A stretch of 36,183 bases of DNA from Ichthyosporea sp. XGB-2017a (taxonomy: Eukaryota; Opisthokonta; Ichthyosporea): contig PDIM01000048.1 in the NCBI GenBank assembly GCA_002811675.1, positions 89,673 to 125,855 on the forward strand, written 5' to 3'. Position numbers and translations under genes: made by a program. Positions 8,350 through 17,499 of the stretch are shown one piece after another (within the stretch, counting starts at the first letter, position 1; the number at the start of each line of letters is the position of its first letter). The notes under the pieces were generated by a model, which worked only from the letters and a program-made list of their open reading frames with translations, had not been told where the DNA came from and did not search any database.

Positions 8350-9003
8350 ATGGGCCTTGTAAGAAGTGGTTCATGTGAAGATATCCGTGGCTCTTTTGTG
8401 AGAAAGGGCATTCATAAGGTCATCCATGCACCGGATATTGAGTCTGCCATTATGGTAATAACAGAAACAGATCCAAAAGCTTCATCTTTTGGAGTCCGGG
8501 GAGTCACTTCGAAAGCAAGACAGTTTAAAAAATATGATTTCGTTTTCTCTGTTGGCTGCTTTGACTTATTTCATAAAGGGCATGTAAAGCTTCTCAGGAA
8601 TATGAAAAAACTTGGTAAAAAAATTGTAGTTGGTGTTCATGACAGTGATTCAATTACAAAACTAAAGAATCGTGTGCCCATTGACAGCACAGAAAAGAGA
8701 GTGGCCAATGTTCAAAATTTCGCTGATTATGTTTACGTAATCAGTGGCACGGATCCAACTCCATTTATTAAACAAAGCTATGACATTGTCATTGACAATG
8801 CCCGATCTATTTCCAAAAAGCAGCATAAAGGCAGATTTAGCTCTGTATACGTGCGTGGTGACGATATGTGCAACTTTCCAGGACGAGAGCTTGTTCTCCG
8901 AACCTTAGACACCATTCTGTTCTTGCCTTATACGAAGGGGGTTAGCTCCACTATGCTTAGAGAACAACTTCTGAAAGGCAAATCTATTCACTCCCCGTGC
9001 TAA
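8350..9003 (+). CDS. TagD/ECT-like cytidylyltransferase
   Basis: Nucleotidyltransferase of the HxGH family (PF01467), transferring CMP from CTP to a phosphorylated alcohol. The ATP/CTP signature reads F-D-L-F-H-K-G-H at residues 71-78. The second signature reads K-G-V-S-S-T-M-L-R near the C terminus, and a central R-V-A-N-V-Q-N-F-A-D-Y-V resembles ethanolamine- and glycerol-phosphate cytidylyltransferases. The protein is a single 217-residue domain, unlike the duplicated eukaryotic ECT/PCYT2, and has a 55-residue N-terminal extension of unknown role. The frame stays open upstream to 8281 but without an ATG, so ATG 8350 is chosen. Substrate is unknown; phosphoethanolamine or 2-aminoethylphosphonate are plausible. 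Same strand as the dipeptidase upstream, convergent with the RRG7-like gene. Confidence 0.85.
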   Translation: MGLVRSGSCEDIRGSFVRKGIHKVIHAPDIESAIMVITETDPKASSFGVRGVTSKARQFKKYDFVFSVGCFDLFHKGHVKLLRNMKKLGKKIVVGVHDSDSITKLKNRVPIDSTEKRVANVQNFADYVYVISGTDPTPFIKQSYDIVIDNARSISKKQHKGRFSSVYVRGDDMCNFPGRELVLRTLDTILFLPYTKGVSSTMLREQLLKGKSIHSPC

Positions 9004-9130
9004 AGGAACTCGCTTTACGAAATACAAACTTCCAGCTCGGGAATAGTGTTCTAACTGATCTAATATCCTTATTAACTATAAGTATTTGCTCTTTTTGGTC
9101 TTCCAGGTCAAAGCCTAACATACACATTGC

Positions 9131-9136
9131 TTTATT
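9131..9136 (-). terminator. AATAAA poly(A) signal of the RRG7-like gene (minus strand)
   Basis: TTTATT on the plus strand, only a few bases beyond the TGA at 9142-9144. Unusually close to the stop, so the true site may be elsewhere. Confidence 0.3.
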
Positions 9137-9141
9137 TTCAG

Positions 9142-10141
9142 TCAGAAGCTTTTTCGAAACAGCGTACACAGGGACGATGTCGCCTCTTCCCATTCACGCA
9201 GTGTAACATGACTCGCCCTGTTGGCTTTTATCAGAGAGAAGTCCAAGTTAAGCCTTTTCCAATAAATGTCAAATACATACTTTTTCAATGAATCCTTTTC
9301 TGCCTCTGCTACTGCGCATATATCGCCCTTCGAAAGATGATGACAGATGATTTCAGAAACAGCTGTGTACTTTAAATGAAACAGAATCATGGGTTGAGGT
9401 AAATTGTAATGCAACTTAAACGCTGAAGGAGAATATCCAGACGAAGAAAACTAAAACCATGCAACAAATACGTATTAACAAACATAATCCCCATAGACAC
9501 AATAAAGCTCAGCAACACTAGAACACACTTACACAAGAAGATACAACAAATGGACCCCCTGAAGACGCAAATGCCATGCTGTTTGTACGGACAGCGCCTT
9601 CCATTTCGCGAATTACCGAGTTCCCTATTGGACGCTTTAAGGATTTACATTGCCCGTACAAGAGCAAGCGCACACTCTCCCCAATAGTACTGTTCCTGGT
9701 ACGTTCAATAGGCACGATTTCAGCAGTTAAGTCGATGCCATTATCAGCCACATGGCCCGTATGTCGAACTTTCCCTTTACCTCTCCCCTGCACATGCTTT
9801 CGAAGTGCTTCCACGCACTGGTGTTCGTAAAGGCCGCCTTTCAAGGCTGCAGGCAACCCTGAGTCACCCGAATGCCCATTCTCACAACTGTATTTTTCCA
9901 AAAGATAATCTACAATTTTAGAAAACACGTCCCAATGGCCAGCCAAAGGCATTTCGGAGCTTCTGGTGTGCTCCCCAGAGATTTGCTCATGGCAACGAGA
10001 AGTACCATATATTTTTGCGCCAGTCAATCCCCTGTACACAAATGGCAAGTGACAATGACCAGGCAAAAAGAAGTTTCCTCTCCAGCTTCGGACACTCATA
10101 AAAGCACCATTATACCCACACTTACTCAACACAAATGTCAT
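9142..10141 (-). CDS. RRG7-like restriction-endonuclease-fold protein, probably mitochondrial (2 exons)
   Basis: Exons 9533-10141 and 9142-9450 with an 82-base intron (GTAAGT...TTTTAG, phase 0), giving 305 residues. The core has N-G-I-D-L (Asp137), Y-G-Q-C-K (Gln164, Lys166) and N-S-V-I-R-E-M-E-G-A, the D...QxK layout of Mrr-like and RRG7 (required for respiratory growth) proteins. Exon 2 continues the family pattern with F-S-S-S-G-Y-S-P-S-A-F and a P-M-I-L-F-H-L strand, which supports the splice. The first 45 residues lack acidic residues and contain several Arg and Lys, consistent with a mitochondrial targeting sequence. Yeast RRG7 is needed for respiration but its activity is unproven; nuclease activity here is inference. 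Start ATG 10141, with an upstream in-frame stop five codons earlier. Divergent from PhnW. Confidence 0.8.
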
Positions 10142-10787
10142 CCCTTTCTCATGACTCTACACACAAGTCAATCCCCCAAATCAAACCAATGCCCCTATGT
10201 CAGTCATACACATGTACTTGCATCAACTTCATTGCCTCCAAGCTCCCTATCCTCAAGGCTGTGTGTGTGTGTGTGTGTGTGTGTGTGCATCTACTCTTCT
10301 CCTCGAACCAGACAGGCAAGGGACAGTCCCTCCCCATTTTTCATATCAACACCTCCCCTCCCCAGCTGCAGTTGATCCCTCGCACACGTGGTCCACCCCA
10401 CCCCCCAAATACGGAAGGTCCATCCTACGCGATCTCTTTCTTATAAAATTATCTGTTTTCTCTTTTTTACTGTTGCAATTGTGCCTGTAAGGTTGTTTAA
10501 ATTTAGGTACTAGGGAGGTGTTTTTTTGCCCTTTAATTTGCTTTGGCCTTGCTTAATTCATTTCTTTTTGCTTAAGATTTGCGAAACTGTACAAGTGCTT
10601 TCCTGTGTACTTTTGCCTGGAACTGTTTGACCGCTAAATTGTCGAGTCAACTGTAGTATACGTGCATCAACAGTGTGTGATTTTGCTTGAGTTTCCTTGC
10701 GATTCGCGGACTGTTTAGGCCGATTCTATTAATACTTCCCTGAAGCTTTATAATAGTATAGTGCTCAGGAATTTATTTACATGAGAT
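10142..10787. promoter_or_regulatory. divergent promoter region RRG7-like / PhnW
   Basis: About 650 bases between two start codons. It contains a (TG)14 microsatellite, a TATAAAA at 10442-10448 (345 bases before the PhnW start) and a short upstream ORF overlapping the PhnW start. No further gene was seen. Confidence 0.4.
10260..10287. repeat. (TG)14 microsatellite
   Basis: Uninterrupted TG array of 28 bases, about 120 bases upstream of the RRG7-like gene start on the minus strand. It has the same unit number as the (CA)14 array at 4799. Confidence 0.95.
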
Positions 10788-10801
10788 ATGCGTTCTGTTA
10801 G
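10781..10801 (+). promoter_or_regulatory. upstream ORF overlapping the PhnW start
   Basis: A six-codon ORF (ATG at 10781, encoding M-R-Y-A-F-C, stop TAG at 10799-10801) in a different frame that spans the PhnW ATG at 10788. Its start context is weak (T at -3), so most ribosomes should scan past. It could tune use of the PhnW starts. Confidence 0.5.
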
Positions 10802-12047
10802 AAGTTTATACCGAACTGTCCAGACAGCTTCATTCAGGGGGTTTAGCTCGGCGATTCAAACGCATACGCAAAGACCGGTCTCACTTGCTTTGAGGGCTTC
10901 CACATTTTCGACCATGAGCTCTGTGCAGAAAGATAAGAAATTGTTTACTCCTGGGCCTTTGGGGGTGAGCCTTTCTACGAAAGAGGCAATGCTTAGAGAT
11001 TTAGGATCCCGCGATGTCGAATTTGTGAATATTGTTAAAAGAATCAGATCTAAACTTCTCCAACTTGCCGAAGTCAAAGAATCCGAGTACTCGACAGTTA
11101 TTGTTCAGGGTAGTGGAACATTTGCGGTTGAATCTGTAGTGACGTCCACAGTTCCCCGCGGAGGAAAGCTTATGGTCATCAGCAATGGTCACTATGGAGA
11201 GAGAATATCGAAGATAGCCAAGGTATTAGAAATTGATCACTTTCTTGTGGAGTTTCCTGAAGACGAAAAACCAAATTTGGATGTTATTCGGGAGCAGCTG
11301 AAGAATAATCCAGATGTTACCAATGTTTCAGTTGTTCATTGTGAAACTAGTTCTGGAGTTATTAATCCTGTTGTTGAAATTGGTCAGCTTGTAAAAGAAA
11401 TCAATCCAAACGTGTCCTATTTCATCGACGCCATGAGCAGCTTCGGAGCAATCCCTTTCAACGTTGCTGAGTCACAAATGGACTTTATGGTAAGTTCAGC
11501 GAACAAGTGTATTGAAGGAGTTCCAGGGTTTTCTTTTGTTATTGCTAGAAAGAGCTCCCTTAATAAGTGTAAAGGGGTATCGCGTAGTCTTAGTCTCGAT
11601 TTGTACGATCAAGTACAGGGATTGGATAAAAACGGTCAATTCAGATTTACTCCAGCAACGCATGCCATGCTAGCCTTCAACCAGGCTTTGAATGAATTAG
11701 AGAAAGAAGGTGGTATCAGCGCAAGGTCGGCAAGGTACCAAGAAAATCGAAGAATATGTCGAGAGGGCATGAAGAAAATGGGCTTTAAAGAACTTTTGGA
11801 TGATAGCCACGAAGGATATATTATCACATCATATCATTTCCCCAAAGACCCCAACTTCGATTTTGAAAAGTTCTACACTCTTTTGAACGATAAGGACCTT
11901 GTCATTTACCCAGGAAAAGTTCTTAAAATCGACAGTTTCCGCATTGGAAACATTGGTCACTTGTTTCCAGAGGACATGAAAACCCTCATCACAGCTATTG
12001 AAGATGTATGTAAACAGATGGGTATGTCACTCCCAATTAAAGGATAA
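10788..12047 (+). CDS. phnW: 2-aminoethylphosphonate--pyruvate transaminase, mitochondrial
   Basis: PLP enzyme interconverting 2-aminoethylphosphonate plus pyruvate with phosphonoacetaldehyde plus alanine. The body (residues about 50-415) carries the PhnW signatures: L-F-T-P-G-P-L, D-x-G-S-R-D-x-x-F, Q-G-S-G-T-F, H-C-E-T-S-S-G, the PLP Asp214 in F-I-D-A-M-S-S-F-G-A-I-P, Lys240 in S-S-A-N-K-C-I-E-G-V-P-G-F, R-S-L-S-L-D-L-Y-D-Q and R-F-T-P. G-S-R-D and S-L-S-L-D-L-Y-D-Q separate it from alanine-glyoxylate transaminase. Residues 1-42 are Arg/Ser-rich without acids, a clear mitochondrial presequence. A second ATG (Met43, at 10914) in a better context (A at -3) would give a cytosolic form exactly at the start of the enzyme. 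Intronless, 419 residues. Convergent with the amine oxidase. Confidence 0.93.
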   Translation: MRSVRSLYRTVQTASFRGFSSAIQTHTQRPVSLALRASTFSTMSSVQKDKKLFTPGPLGVSLSTKEAMLRDLGSRDVEFVNIVKRIRSKLLQLAEVKESEYSTVIVQGSGTFAVESVVTSTVPRGGKLMVISNGHYGERISKIAKVLEIDHFLVEFPEDEKPNLDVIREQLKNNPDVTNVSVVHCETSSGVINPVVEIGQLVKEINPNVSYFIDAMSSFGAIPFNVAESQMDFMVSSANKCIEGVPGFSFVIARKSSLNKCKGVSRSLSLDLYDQVQGLDKNGQFRFTPATHAMLAFNQALNELEKEGGISARSARYQENRRICREGMKKMGFKELLDDSHEGYIITSYHFPKDPNFDFEKFYTLLNDKDLVIYPGKVLKIDSFRIGNIGHLFPEDMKTLITAIEDVCKQMGMSLPIKG

Positions 12048-12088
12048 AAGTAGGTCTGTAGAATTGTGTGGTTCCAAAAGTGAATTCC

Positions 12089-12094
12089 AATAAA
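12089..12094 (+). terminator. AATAAA poly(A) signal of PhnW
   Basis: Hexamer 42 bases after the stop codon. Confidence 0.5.
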
Positions 12095-12500
12095 AGAACA
12101 CTATATTAGTCGACATACTTTTTTTTTTGTATTCAGCTAGAGAGCTCATGTCTTTGCTTATAATTTTAAAACCAATGTGTGGTCCTTTAGTAGAGACCCC
12201 TGTATGTGGCAAGTTTGGAGACTTTCGCATTACTTGGTATCGAGGTTAATTCCACTGCATAAATGCCGAAGTTCACAAGGTAATTGGGGGTAATTGTCCA
12301 AGGAACTAATTTACACGTGATGTTTTTACACGTGATTGCCGCCTACGGAAGTGTCCCTTGCCTACGGGCGTATGCGACAGTGCAGCTTTTGATAAAGCCT
12401 ATATGATTCACTCTTGAGGATAGTTGTTGATGTTTACCCGGCCCAGATTCAGACGAAGGGAGGCATCAGATATACAACGGACTCACAAAGATTTAAATGT
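12095..12500. other. convergent intergenic region PhnW / amine oxidase
   Basis: About 400 bases between two gene ends. It contains a 12-base direct repeat holding CACGTG (12310-12321 and 12325-12336), and GCCTACGG repeated at 12341 and 12360. Such motifs are more typical of promoters, but no gene could be recognised here. Confidence 0.4.
12310..12336. repeat. duplicated CACGTG-containing 12-mer
   Basis: TTTACACGTGAT occurs at 12310-12321 and again at 12325-12336, a 15-base period. CACGTG is the palindromic E-box core bound by bHLH factors in eukaryotes. Confidence 0.75.
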
Positions 12501-14140
12501 TTATTTTGTCAACCTTTCCAGAATCTCAGTAGCAGCTCTGTAGCCACTTTCGATGGCCCCATCCATAAACCCTTGATTCTTTTCTGCTAATTCAGTTCCA
12601 GACCTAAAGCAAAAAAATGATATAGAACAATAGCAACTTAGTAAAACCATAGGTAGGAAAGAAATAATGATAATTATAATGGCCTAGATACTTACCAATG
12701 GATTCTGCCTGTAACGGCTCTTAATGATGAACCATTCTTCGCAAGGGAATGTGAAACCTCACTTGAGTAAAATCCCGTAGTCCAGTTTCCGACAGGGCAC
12801 CCACTTGCCCACTCGTCCTCGGACCAGTTCTTTTCTACAAAAAGAACCAACTCATGCCTCACACGCTCCGAGATACCATCGTCTCCAAATACGTCTTTTT
12901 CAGATGCAAACCATTTGGAGATTTGCTTTAAGCAGGCCGTCTTCCTTTCTTCTTCAGTTGACCGGAGCCAGATATTACAAGGATCTCCTGCAATGAAACC
13001 TACCAATGCAGGCTGTACCATTTTGTTATTTTTGTCCTTAGATTGCACTTTCTTCGAGCAGTCATAGCAGTTAAACAGCGGCCCGCTGACATTATCTGTT
13101 ATCACTTCCCCAGAAAATCCAGCTTCTTTCCAAAAAGCAGACTTGAAAAGAACGTTTACTTTAATCATAGAACCCATGACATTACGGGAAAGAGTTTGCT
13201 TTTTCCATGAAGGAAGGGCAGGGGTATACACGATCTTATTCGCAATTGCTGGAGCCATTGCAACAATAATGTATTTTGACTTCAAAATTTCGGTTTGTTC
13301 AGGTGATTTAGGATTAAAAACTTCTACACAAACATGATCTGGTTTTTGTATTACTCGACTAACAGCAGAATCAAATCTGCATCTCTCCTTCCCTATGTGT
13401 TCCAGGAGCTTATTTGAGATGGTCTGAGATCCGTTTACAAACACGCGCTCTTGGTGTCCATTCTTAATGTTAATAACCGCGTCCATCCCACCGCTAGAAG
13501 CACAATAGGTCAAGAAGTGCAACATACTAATATCTTTTGGCTCACATCCTAAAACGACCCTAGTGAGCACATCGATCAAAGACTTTACATCCTTGGACCA
13601 TGCGCAGTTCTGTTTCCACTGTTCCACAGTCATTGAGTCGTATTTATGGGCATTCACACTTTTATGGGGTTCTTTGACATTAATGCCTTTTGTCAACTTA
13701 ACAAACTTATTGATGGTCGAATTCAAGTTCAACAGTTTAAAGGAGTCTCGCAAGATATTTCCCGAAAATGACGGAATATCTGAGTTGTAAGTAGCAACTC
13801 TGTTCTCAAAGTCAAGAATCTTCTTTCCATCGCAAAACTGGTACTGTTGCTCCACATTAAATTCTTTGATCAATTCGTCAATATTGTCCTGGTGTGGCCC
13901 AGTCCATTGACCGCCAAGGTCAAAGAAAGCACCTTCTGGTCCAATCTGCTCCGAGCATGTGCGACCACCTACTCGGTCTCTTGCTTCCACTATGAGAACT
14001 TTCTCTTTGGTCACAGAACCAGAATCAATCAACTTTCTGGCGGCGGATAGACCGGCTAAACCTCCACCAACAACAATCACATCATAGGGCACTTCCACAG
14101 AAGCATCCCCTTTATCACTGGAAACCTCAACAGGGCACAT
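12501..14140 (-). CDS. MAO-like flavin amine oxidase (2 exons)
   Basis: FAD-dependent amine oxidase oxidising primary or secondary amines to aldehyde, ammonia and peroxide. Exons 12696-14140 and 12501-12603, intron 92 bases (GTAAGT...CTTTAG); codon TG|G for Trp is split. The product is 515 residues. It has the dinucleotide motif V-I-V-V-G-G-G-L-A-G-L at residues 21-31, R-D-R-V-G-G-R-T, and D-L-G-G-Q-W-T-G-P. Near the C terminus W-S-G-T-E-L-A and G-F-M-D-G-A-I-E-S-G complete the FAD site, proving the splice. A-S-G-C-P-V-G-N-W places a Cys where MAO A and B attach FAD covalently. No C-terminal membrane tail is present, unlike vertebrate MAO, so the enzyme is probably soluble. Substrate unknown. 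AATAAA overlaps the stop codon. Divergent from ETFRF1. Confidence 0.92.
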
Positions 14141-14302
14141 TATTAATAAACAAGATTAACACAACCTCAACACACAGCTAATAAATAGATCACAGTCCAC
14201 AAGGCACAGCTCAAGGGTATCCATATCCCTCCGTGCACCATTTAAACACAAAGGGGAGTTGAGCAGTCAAGGGAGTGCGAGACTCGTGGTAATCAGCTGG
14301 TA

Positions 14303-14340
14303 ATTATCTATTCTCCCTGTCATTATCTATTCTCCCTGTC
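14303..14340. repeat. 19-base tandem duplication
   Basis: ATTATCTATTCTCCCTGTC occurs twice in direct tandem (14303-14321, 14322-14340), followed by a partial third copy ATTAT. Confidence 0.95.
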
Positions 14341-14374
14341 ATTATGACACTGCCTGCTTTTCCGGCGGGGGAAA

Positions 14375-14480
14375 CATTGCGGGTGCGGAAGATCCCTTCG
14401 AGATCCCCTAAATCCCAGGAGAGGAGACTAGGTAATTAGGGAGGGAGCTAGTGAGGGTTAATTCTTCCGCACCCACAATG
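14375..14480. repeat. 106-base element with 18-base inverted repeat ends
   Basis: The left arm at 14375-14392 and right arm at 14463-14480 are reverse complements at 17 of 18 positions (core GGGTGCGGAAGA / TCTTCCGCACCC). The 70-base interior holds a weaker nested pair CCCTAA / TTAGGG. AAA flanks both sides and might be a short target duplication. It could be a small non-autonomous transposon or a paired binding site serving both genes. Confidence 0.7.
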
Positions 14481-14863
14481 AAATAATATCCTCCGGGCTC
14501 CGGGGCTAATTATAGCTTATTATTGACTCCTTCCCTTTGTTGTCGTTTTGTCTCTAGTCCACATGAAGCAGCGATAGTGTGGCTAATATTGTAGCTGCTT
14601 GCCATTGGCCCCGGGTTTGGATTGTTGTGTAAGGTGTGGAATTGAAGCAGACAATCAGGCGCATAGGAAAATAGGCGAGGTGTTGAGTGAGCTTGTTCTC
14701 GGATTCTGCGTTCTTTCTAAAGAGGTTTTGATTCGCGGCAGGGGCTGCTTGTTTGATTTGTCGTTTTGGGATATCTTCATCAAAGTGGGTGACGAAGAAA
14801 GAGTAGTCTTTTAATTTGCGCGTATGCGTAGTGTATATAATAATTAATATAATTTTGTACGTG

Positions 14864-15115
14864 ATGAGCTCTCCAGCGACGACTGCCAGGGCTTTGTATA
14901 AGCAGCTAATTTATATGGGGAGGGAATATCCTGCGGGTGCAGAATTTTTTAGAGTCAGGTGCAGACGGGCTTTCGAAAAGAATCGGGATTTGAAGGACGA
15001 AGAAAAGATTAAAGAGTGTATAGCGAGGGGAAACTTTGTTCTGAAGGAGCTTGAGGCCATGTATATGCTCAATAAGTATCGTGCCCTCAAAAAGAGATAT
15101 TATGAAGATTCTTGA
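14864..15115 (+). CDS. ETFRF1: ETFRF1/LYRM5-like LYR-motif protein
   Basis: Small mitochondrial-matrix LYR-family protein; human ETFRF1 binds electron-transfer flavoprotein and removes its FAD, tuning fatty- and amino-acid oxidation. The 83-residue product matches that subgroup closely: [15 protein letters not shown] (LYK replaces LYR, as in human), [34 protein letters not shown] and [10 protein letters not shown]. The frame is open further upstream to 14816, but ATG 14864 gives the family's usual start and length. Intronless. Shares a divergent promoter with the flavin amine oxidase and converges on PACSIN. Confidence 0.92.
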   Translation: MSSPATTARALYKQLIYMGREYPAGAEFFRVRCRRAFEKNRDLKDEEKIKECIARGNFVLKELEAMYMLNKYRALKKRYYEDS

Positions 15116-15218
15116 CGTACGTCTGTAGCTGGACGTAGCTTTATTGGAAGAGTATGGTCTCTGTGGCACACAGAAACTGTGCGAACACGCTTTACTGGTC
15201 AGAGCTTGTATAAATTTA

Positions 15219-15224
15219 AATAAA
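15219..15224 (+). terminator. AATAAA poly(A) signal of ETFRF1
   Basis: Hexamer about 100 bases after the stop, inside the convergent interval before the PACSIN end. Confidence 0.45.
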
Positions 15225-15372
15225 CCATCACATTGTTCCTAATTTTAAGGAATTGCCATTGTCACCAACTGGTGCAGAGGTGCATATAATAAGTTAATTT
15301 TTTAAAAAAGAGAATCATTCAATATTCCTTTTCGTGATGGTTTTGCGCAGTTTTCCTCTAAGATGAATGCCC

Positions 15373-16714
15373 TCAACAAGGCTCCACATAGTTTGCCGGA
15401 TAAAGACCCTCTTTTCCGTTCAAAATACCCATGCACCACCCATCCTGGTCTTCACTCTGTGTTTGGACAACTATATCACCCGCCCTCAAAGTCAGCTCTT
15501 CATTGTCACGCGCATCATAGTCGTACAAAGCAGTGAAACGGGGACCATCTGCTTGCGGATCAAGCTGCTCATCATCAGACCACTCATTTTCCGGAACACT
15601 TTCACGCACGTTTGCCATTGGGGGGGGTCTCATTGGCATAGAACCACCGATTTGATCAGAGCTGCCAATTGAAGAGCGATGGCTCAAAACGTCAAGCCCT
15701 TCACCATAATCCTCAAAGTGTGGCCATTCCATTTCCATGTCTGCTCCTTTAGACCTCGAAAATAGCTCAAGATCTGCATCTGATTCTACACCAGAAAGAG
15801 CCGTCTGCAATTTTTCGTACCCTTGACCAAAAGATCCAAGTCGGGAGATATTGACAAAATCGTGGTAAAACTGAAGCATTTTCTTGAAGAACTCAATACG
15901 ATCTTTCTCATTCGCTTGACACCTTTCAAATTCAGTTGTCATTGCTCGAACATATTCAGGCTTTTCTTTTTCAATGGCATCTAATCCCTTTTCGTACTTG
16001 CTTCTGGCTTCGTCTCTGTCATTTTCAGCTTTCCTGAGCTTAACAATCTGCTTTTGCTTATCTTCCTCTGTATAATTACCCTGATTAATTTCGTCCATAA
16101 GTTTAAAATTCTTCTCGTACACTTGAACGCTTGAGTGGTAACTCTTTTTATACTTGTCGACTTTCAACTTTAACTTGGCCCATTGCTTCTGGGCCTTCTC
16201 AAAGTTCTCAGAAGCCAGCTTGCTTTCTTTCCAGTTCATAATAGCCAAAGCACGCTTATACTTCTCATTTTTCCAATCTAAAATCCCTTCCTCAACACCC
16301 TTAGTCAAACTTTGGCTAATATTGTGGTGTATTGTCGACGTATCGTCTGCTTCTTGAAACATACCACCAAATCCTTGCTTTAAGGTCCCAAATTCTTCAG
16401 ATTTATCCATATGCTTTCCCCAATGTTTAGACCAGGACGCCAACTTTTTCGAATATTCTTTCTCAATAGACGCCCGTTGCCTCACCTAAATCATGAAGTC
16501 CAAGACGGCTCGCAGTCAGCAGCTACTCGCACGCACAAACTATCAACCAAGTCCTACTTACCATCTCCATAAAATCGTCACTTAAAATAGCCCCATTATC
16601 AATTCTCTCAACAACTCGTCTATAGTTGCCAATATCCCAGAACGATTTAGAAGAAGATTGAGGAACGTCGAGGGATTGCCCGCTCATCATCGAAACTGGC
16701 CGCCCGTTATCCAT
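15373..16714 (-). CDS. PACSIN/syndapin-like F-BAR and SH3 protein (2 exons)
   Basis: Membrane-curving endocytic adaptor connecting plasma membrane, dynamin and actin. Exons 16562-16714 and 15373-16485, intron 76 bases (GTAAGT...TTTAG, phase 0); 421 residues. The F-BAR domain runs from S-F-W-D-I-G-N-Y-R-R at residue 24, the PACSIN entry motif, through M-E-M|V-R-Q-R-A-S-I-E-K-E-Y across the splice, to about residue 290. K-A-Q-K-Q-W-A-K-L is also typical. A 70-residue acidic linker with a P-M-R-P-P-P-M patch leads to an SH3 domain at 368-421 (A-L-Y-D-Y-D-A, E-L-T-L, G-W-C, G-L-Y-P-A-N-Y-V). No NPF motif was seen. The start is the first ATG; the T-rich sequence directly upstream is untranslated leader. 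Divergent from the RUS gene. Confidence 0.92.
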
Positions 16715-17499
16715 TTTTAACACGTTCAAACCAAAAAAAAAAAATAAATAAAATAAAGACAGAAACAAAGAAACACCTAATTAAGTTCAGAAAGGCACAA
16801 GCAACACTAAGTACACTCGAAAAGTAAATCCACTCTTGTGTGTCTGTCACAGATAACAACAAGTCTCAATCACACACTCCCAACACCTTGTAAATCCACC
16901 TTCTTGAAGCAAGCTATAGCTTCTCCTCATATCCCAGGGAAAAATAACACTTTATTTACGTCACAAGGAAATTAAGCCAATAATCCCTGCCAATAATTCC
17001 AGTAACGCTCCTTGCCTCCTCCACCCTGGACTCAAAGTGACACAGATATCCCCTGCAGGTGTGTGTAATAATACGCACACTCTCCTCCACCCAATACACA
17101 CTCCCTCCCTTAACCCTCCCCCTCCTCCTCGGATTAACATCGATGTTTCGTTTATAATATGTTCCCCTGTCTCTGTTGTCGGTGTTTATTGTATTTGGCT
17201 GGTTTGGCACTCAAAACGGAGATTCTCTTTTGTGGTTTAGTTTGGCTGTTCTCTTGACTGTCGCTTCTGTTTCGTTTCAGTGCCTCCTGTGTAAACGCAA
17301 ATGGTAAATCCTTACTACCAGTTGCCATCAGTTTACCACGGAAGCCGACAAGTATGAGGTATAAGTGACTCTGGCACTTGAATTGTGGTGCTGGATATCA
17401 TTTCTTTGTGTGAGGGATTTCAAAAAAAAAACAGTGTATTGTACGGGAGAGGCTGTGTAAAGTATTTGACTTAATCAAAGTCTTCATTGTTTGGGTATT
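16715..17499. promoter_or_regulatory. divergent promoter region PACSIN / RUS
   Basis: About 785 bases between two start codons. A 12-A run at 16733-16744 (poly-T on the PACSIN strand) sits about 20 bases upstream of the PACSIN ATG. Nothing else coding or structured was recognised. Confidence 0.4.

Larger units (their letters stand above)
14141..14863. promoter_or_regulatory. divergent promoter region amine oxidase / ETFRF1
   Basis: About 720 bases between two start codons. It contains a 19-base tandem duplication and a 106-base element bounded by inverted repeats (both listed separately). The plus-strand frame at 14599-14814 lacks an ATG and any family resemblance. Confidence 0.45.

Noticed and set aside
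4799..10287. (CA)14 and (TG)14 as parts of one repeat family or mobile element
   Set aside because: They share only the dinucleotide; flanks are unrelated, so they are independent microsatellites.
12027..12230. 67-codon minus-strand ORF after PhnW
   Set aside because: Overlaps the PhnW end and its poly(A) region and resembles no family.
14599..14814. Plus-strand frame upstream of ETFRF1
   Set aside because: Has no ATG, shows no family resemblance, and ETFRF1 is complete without it.
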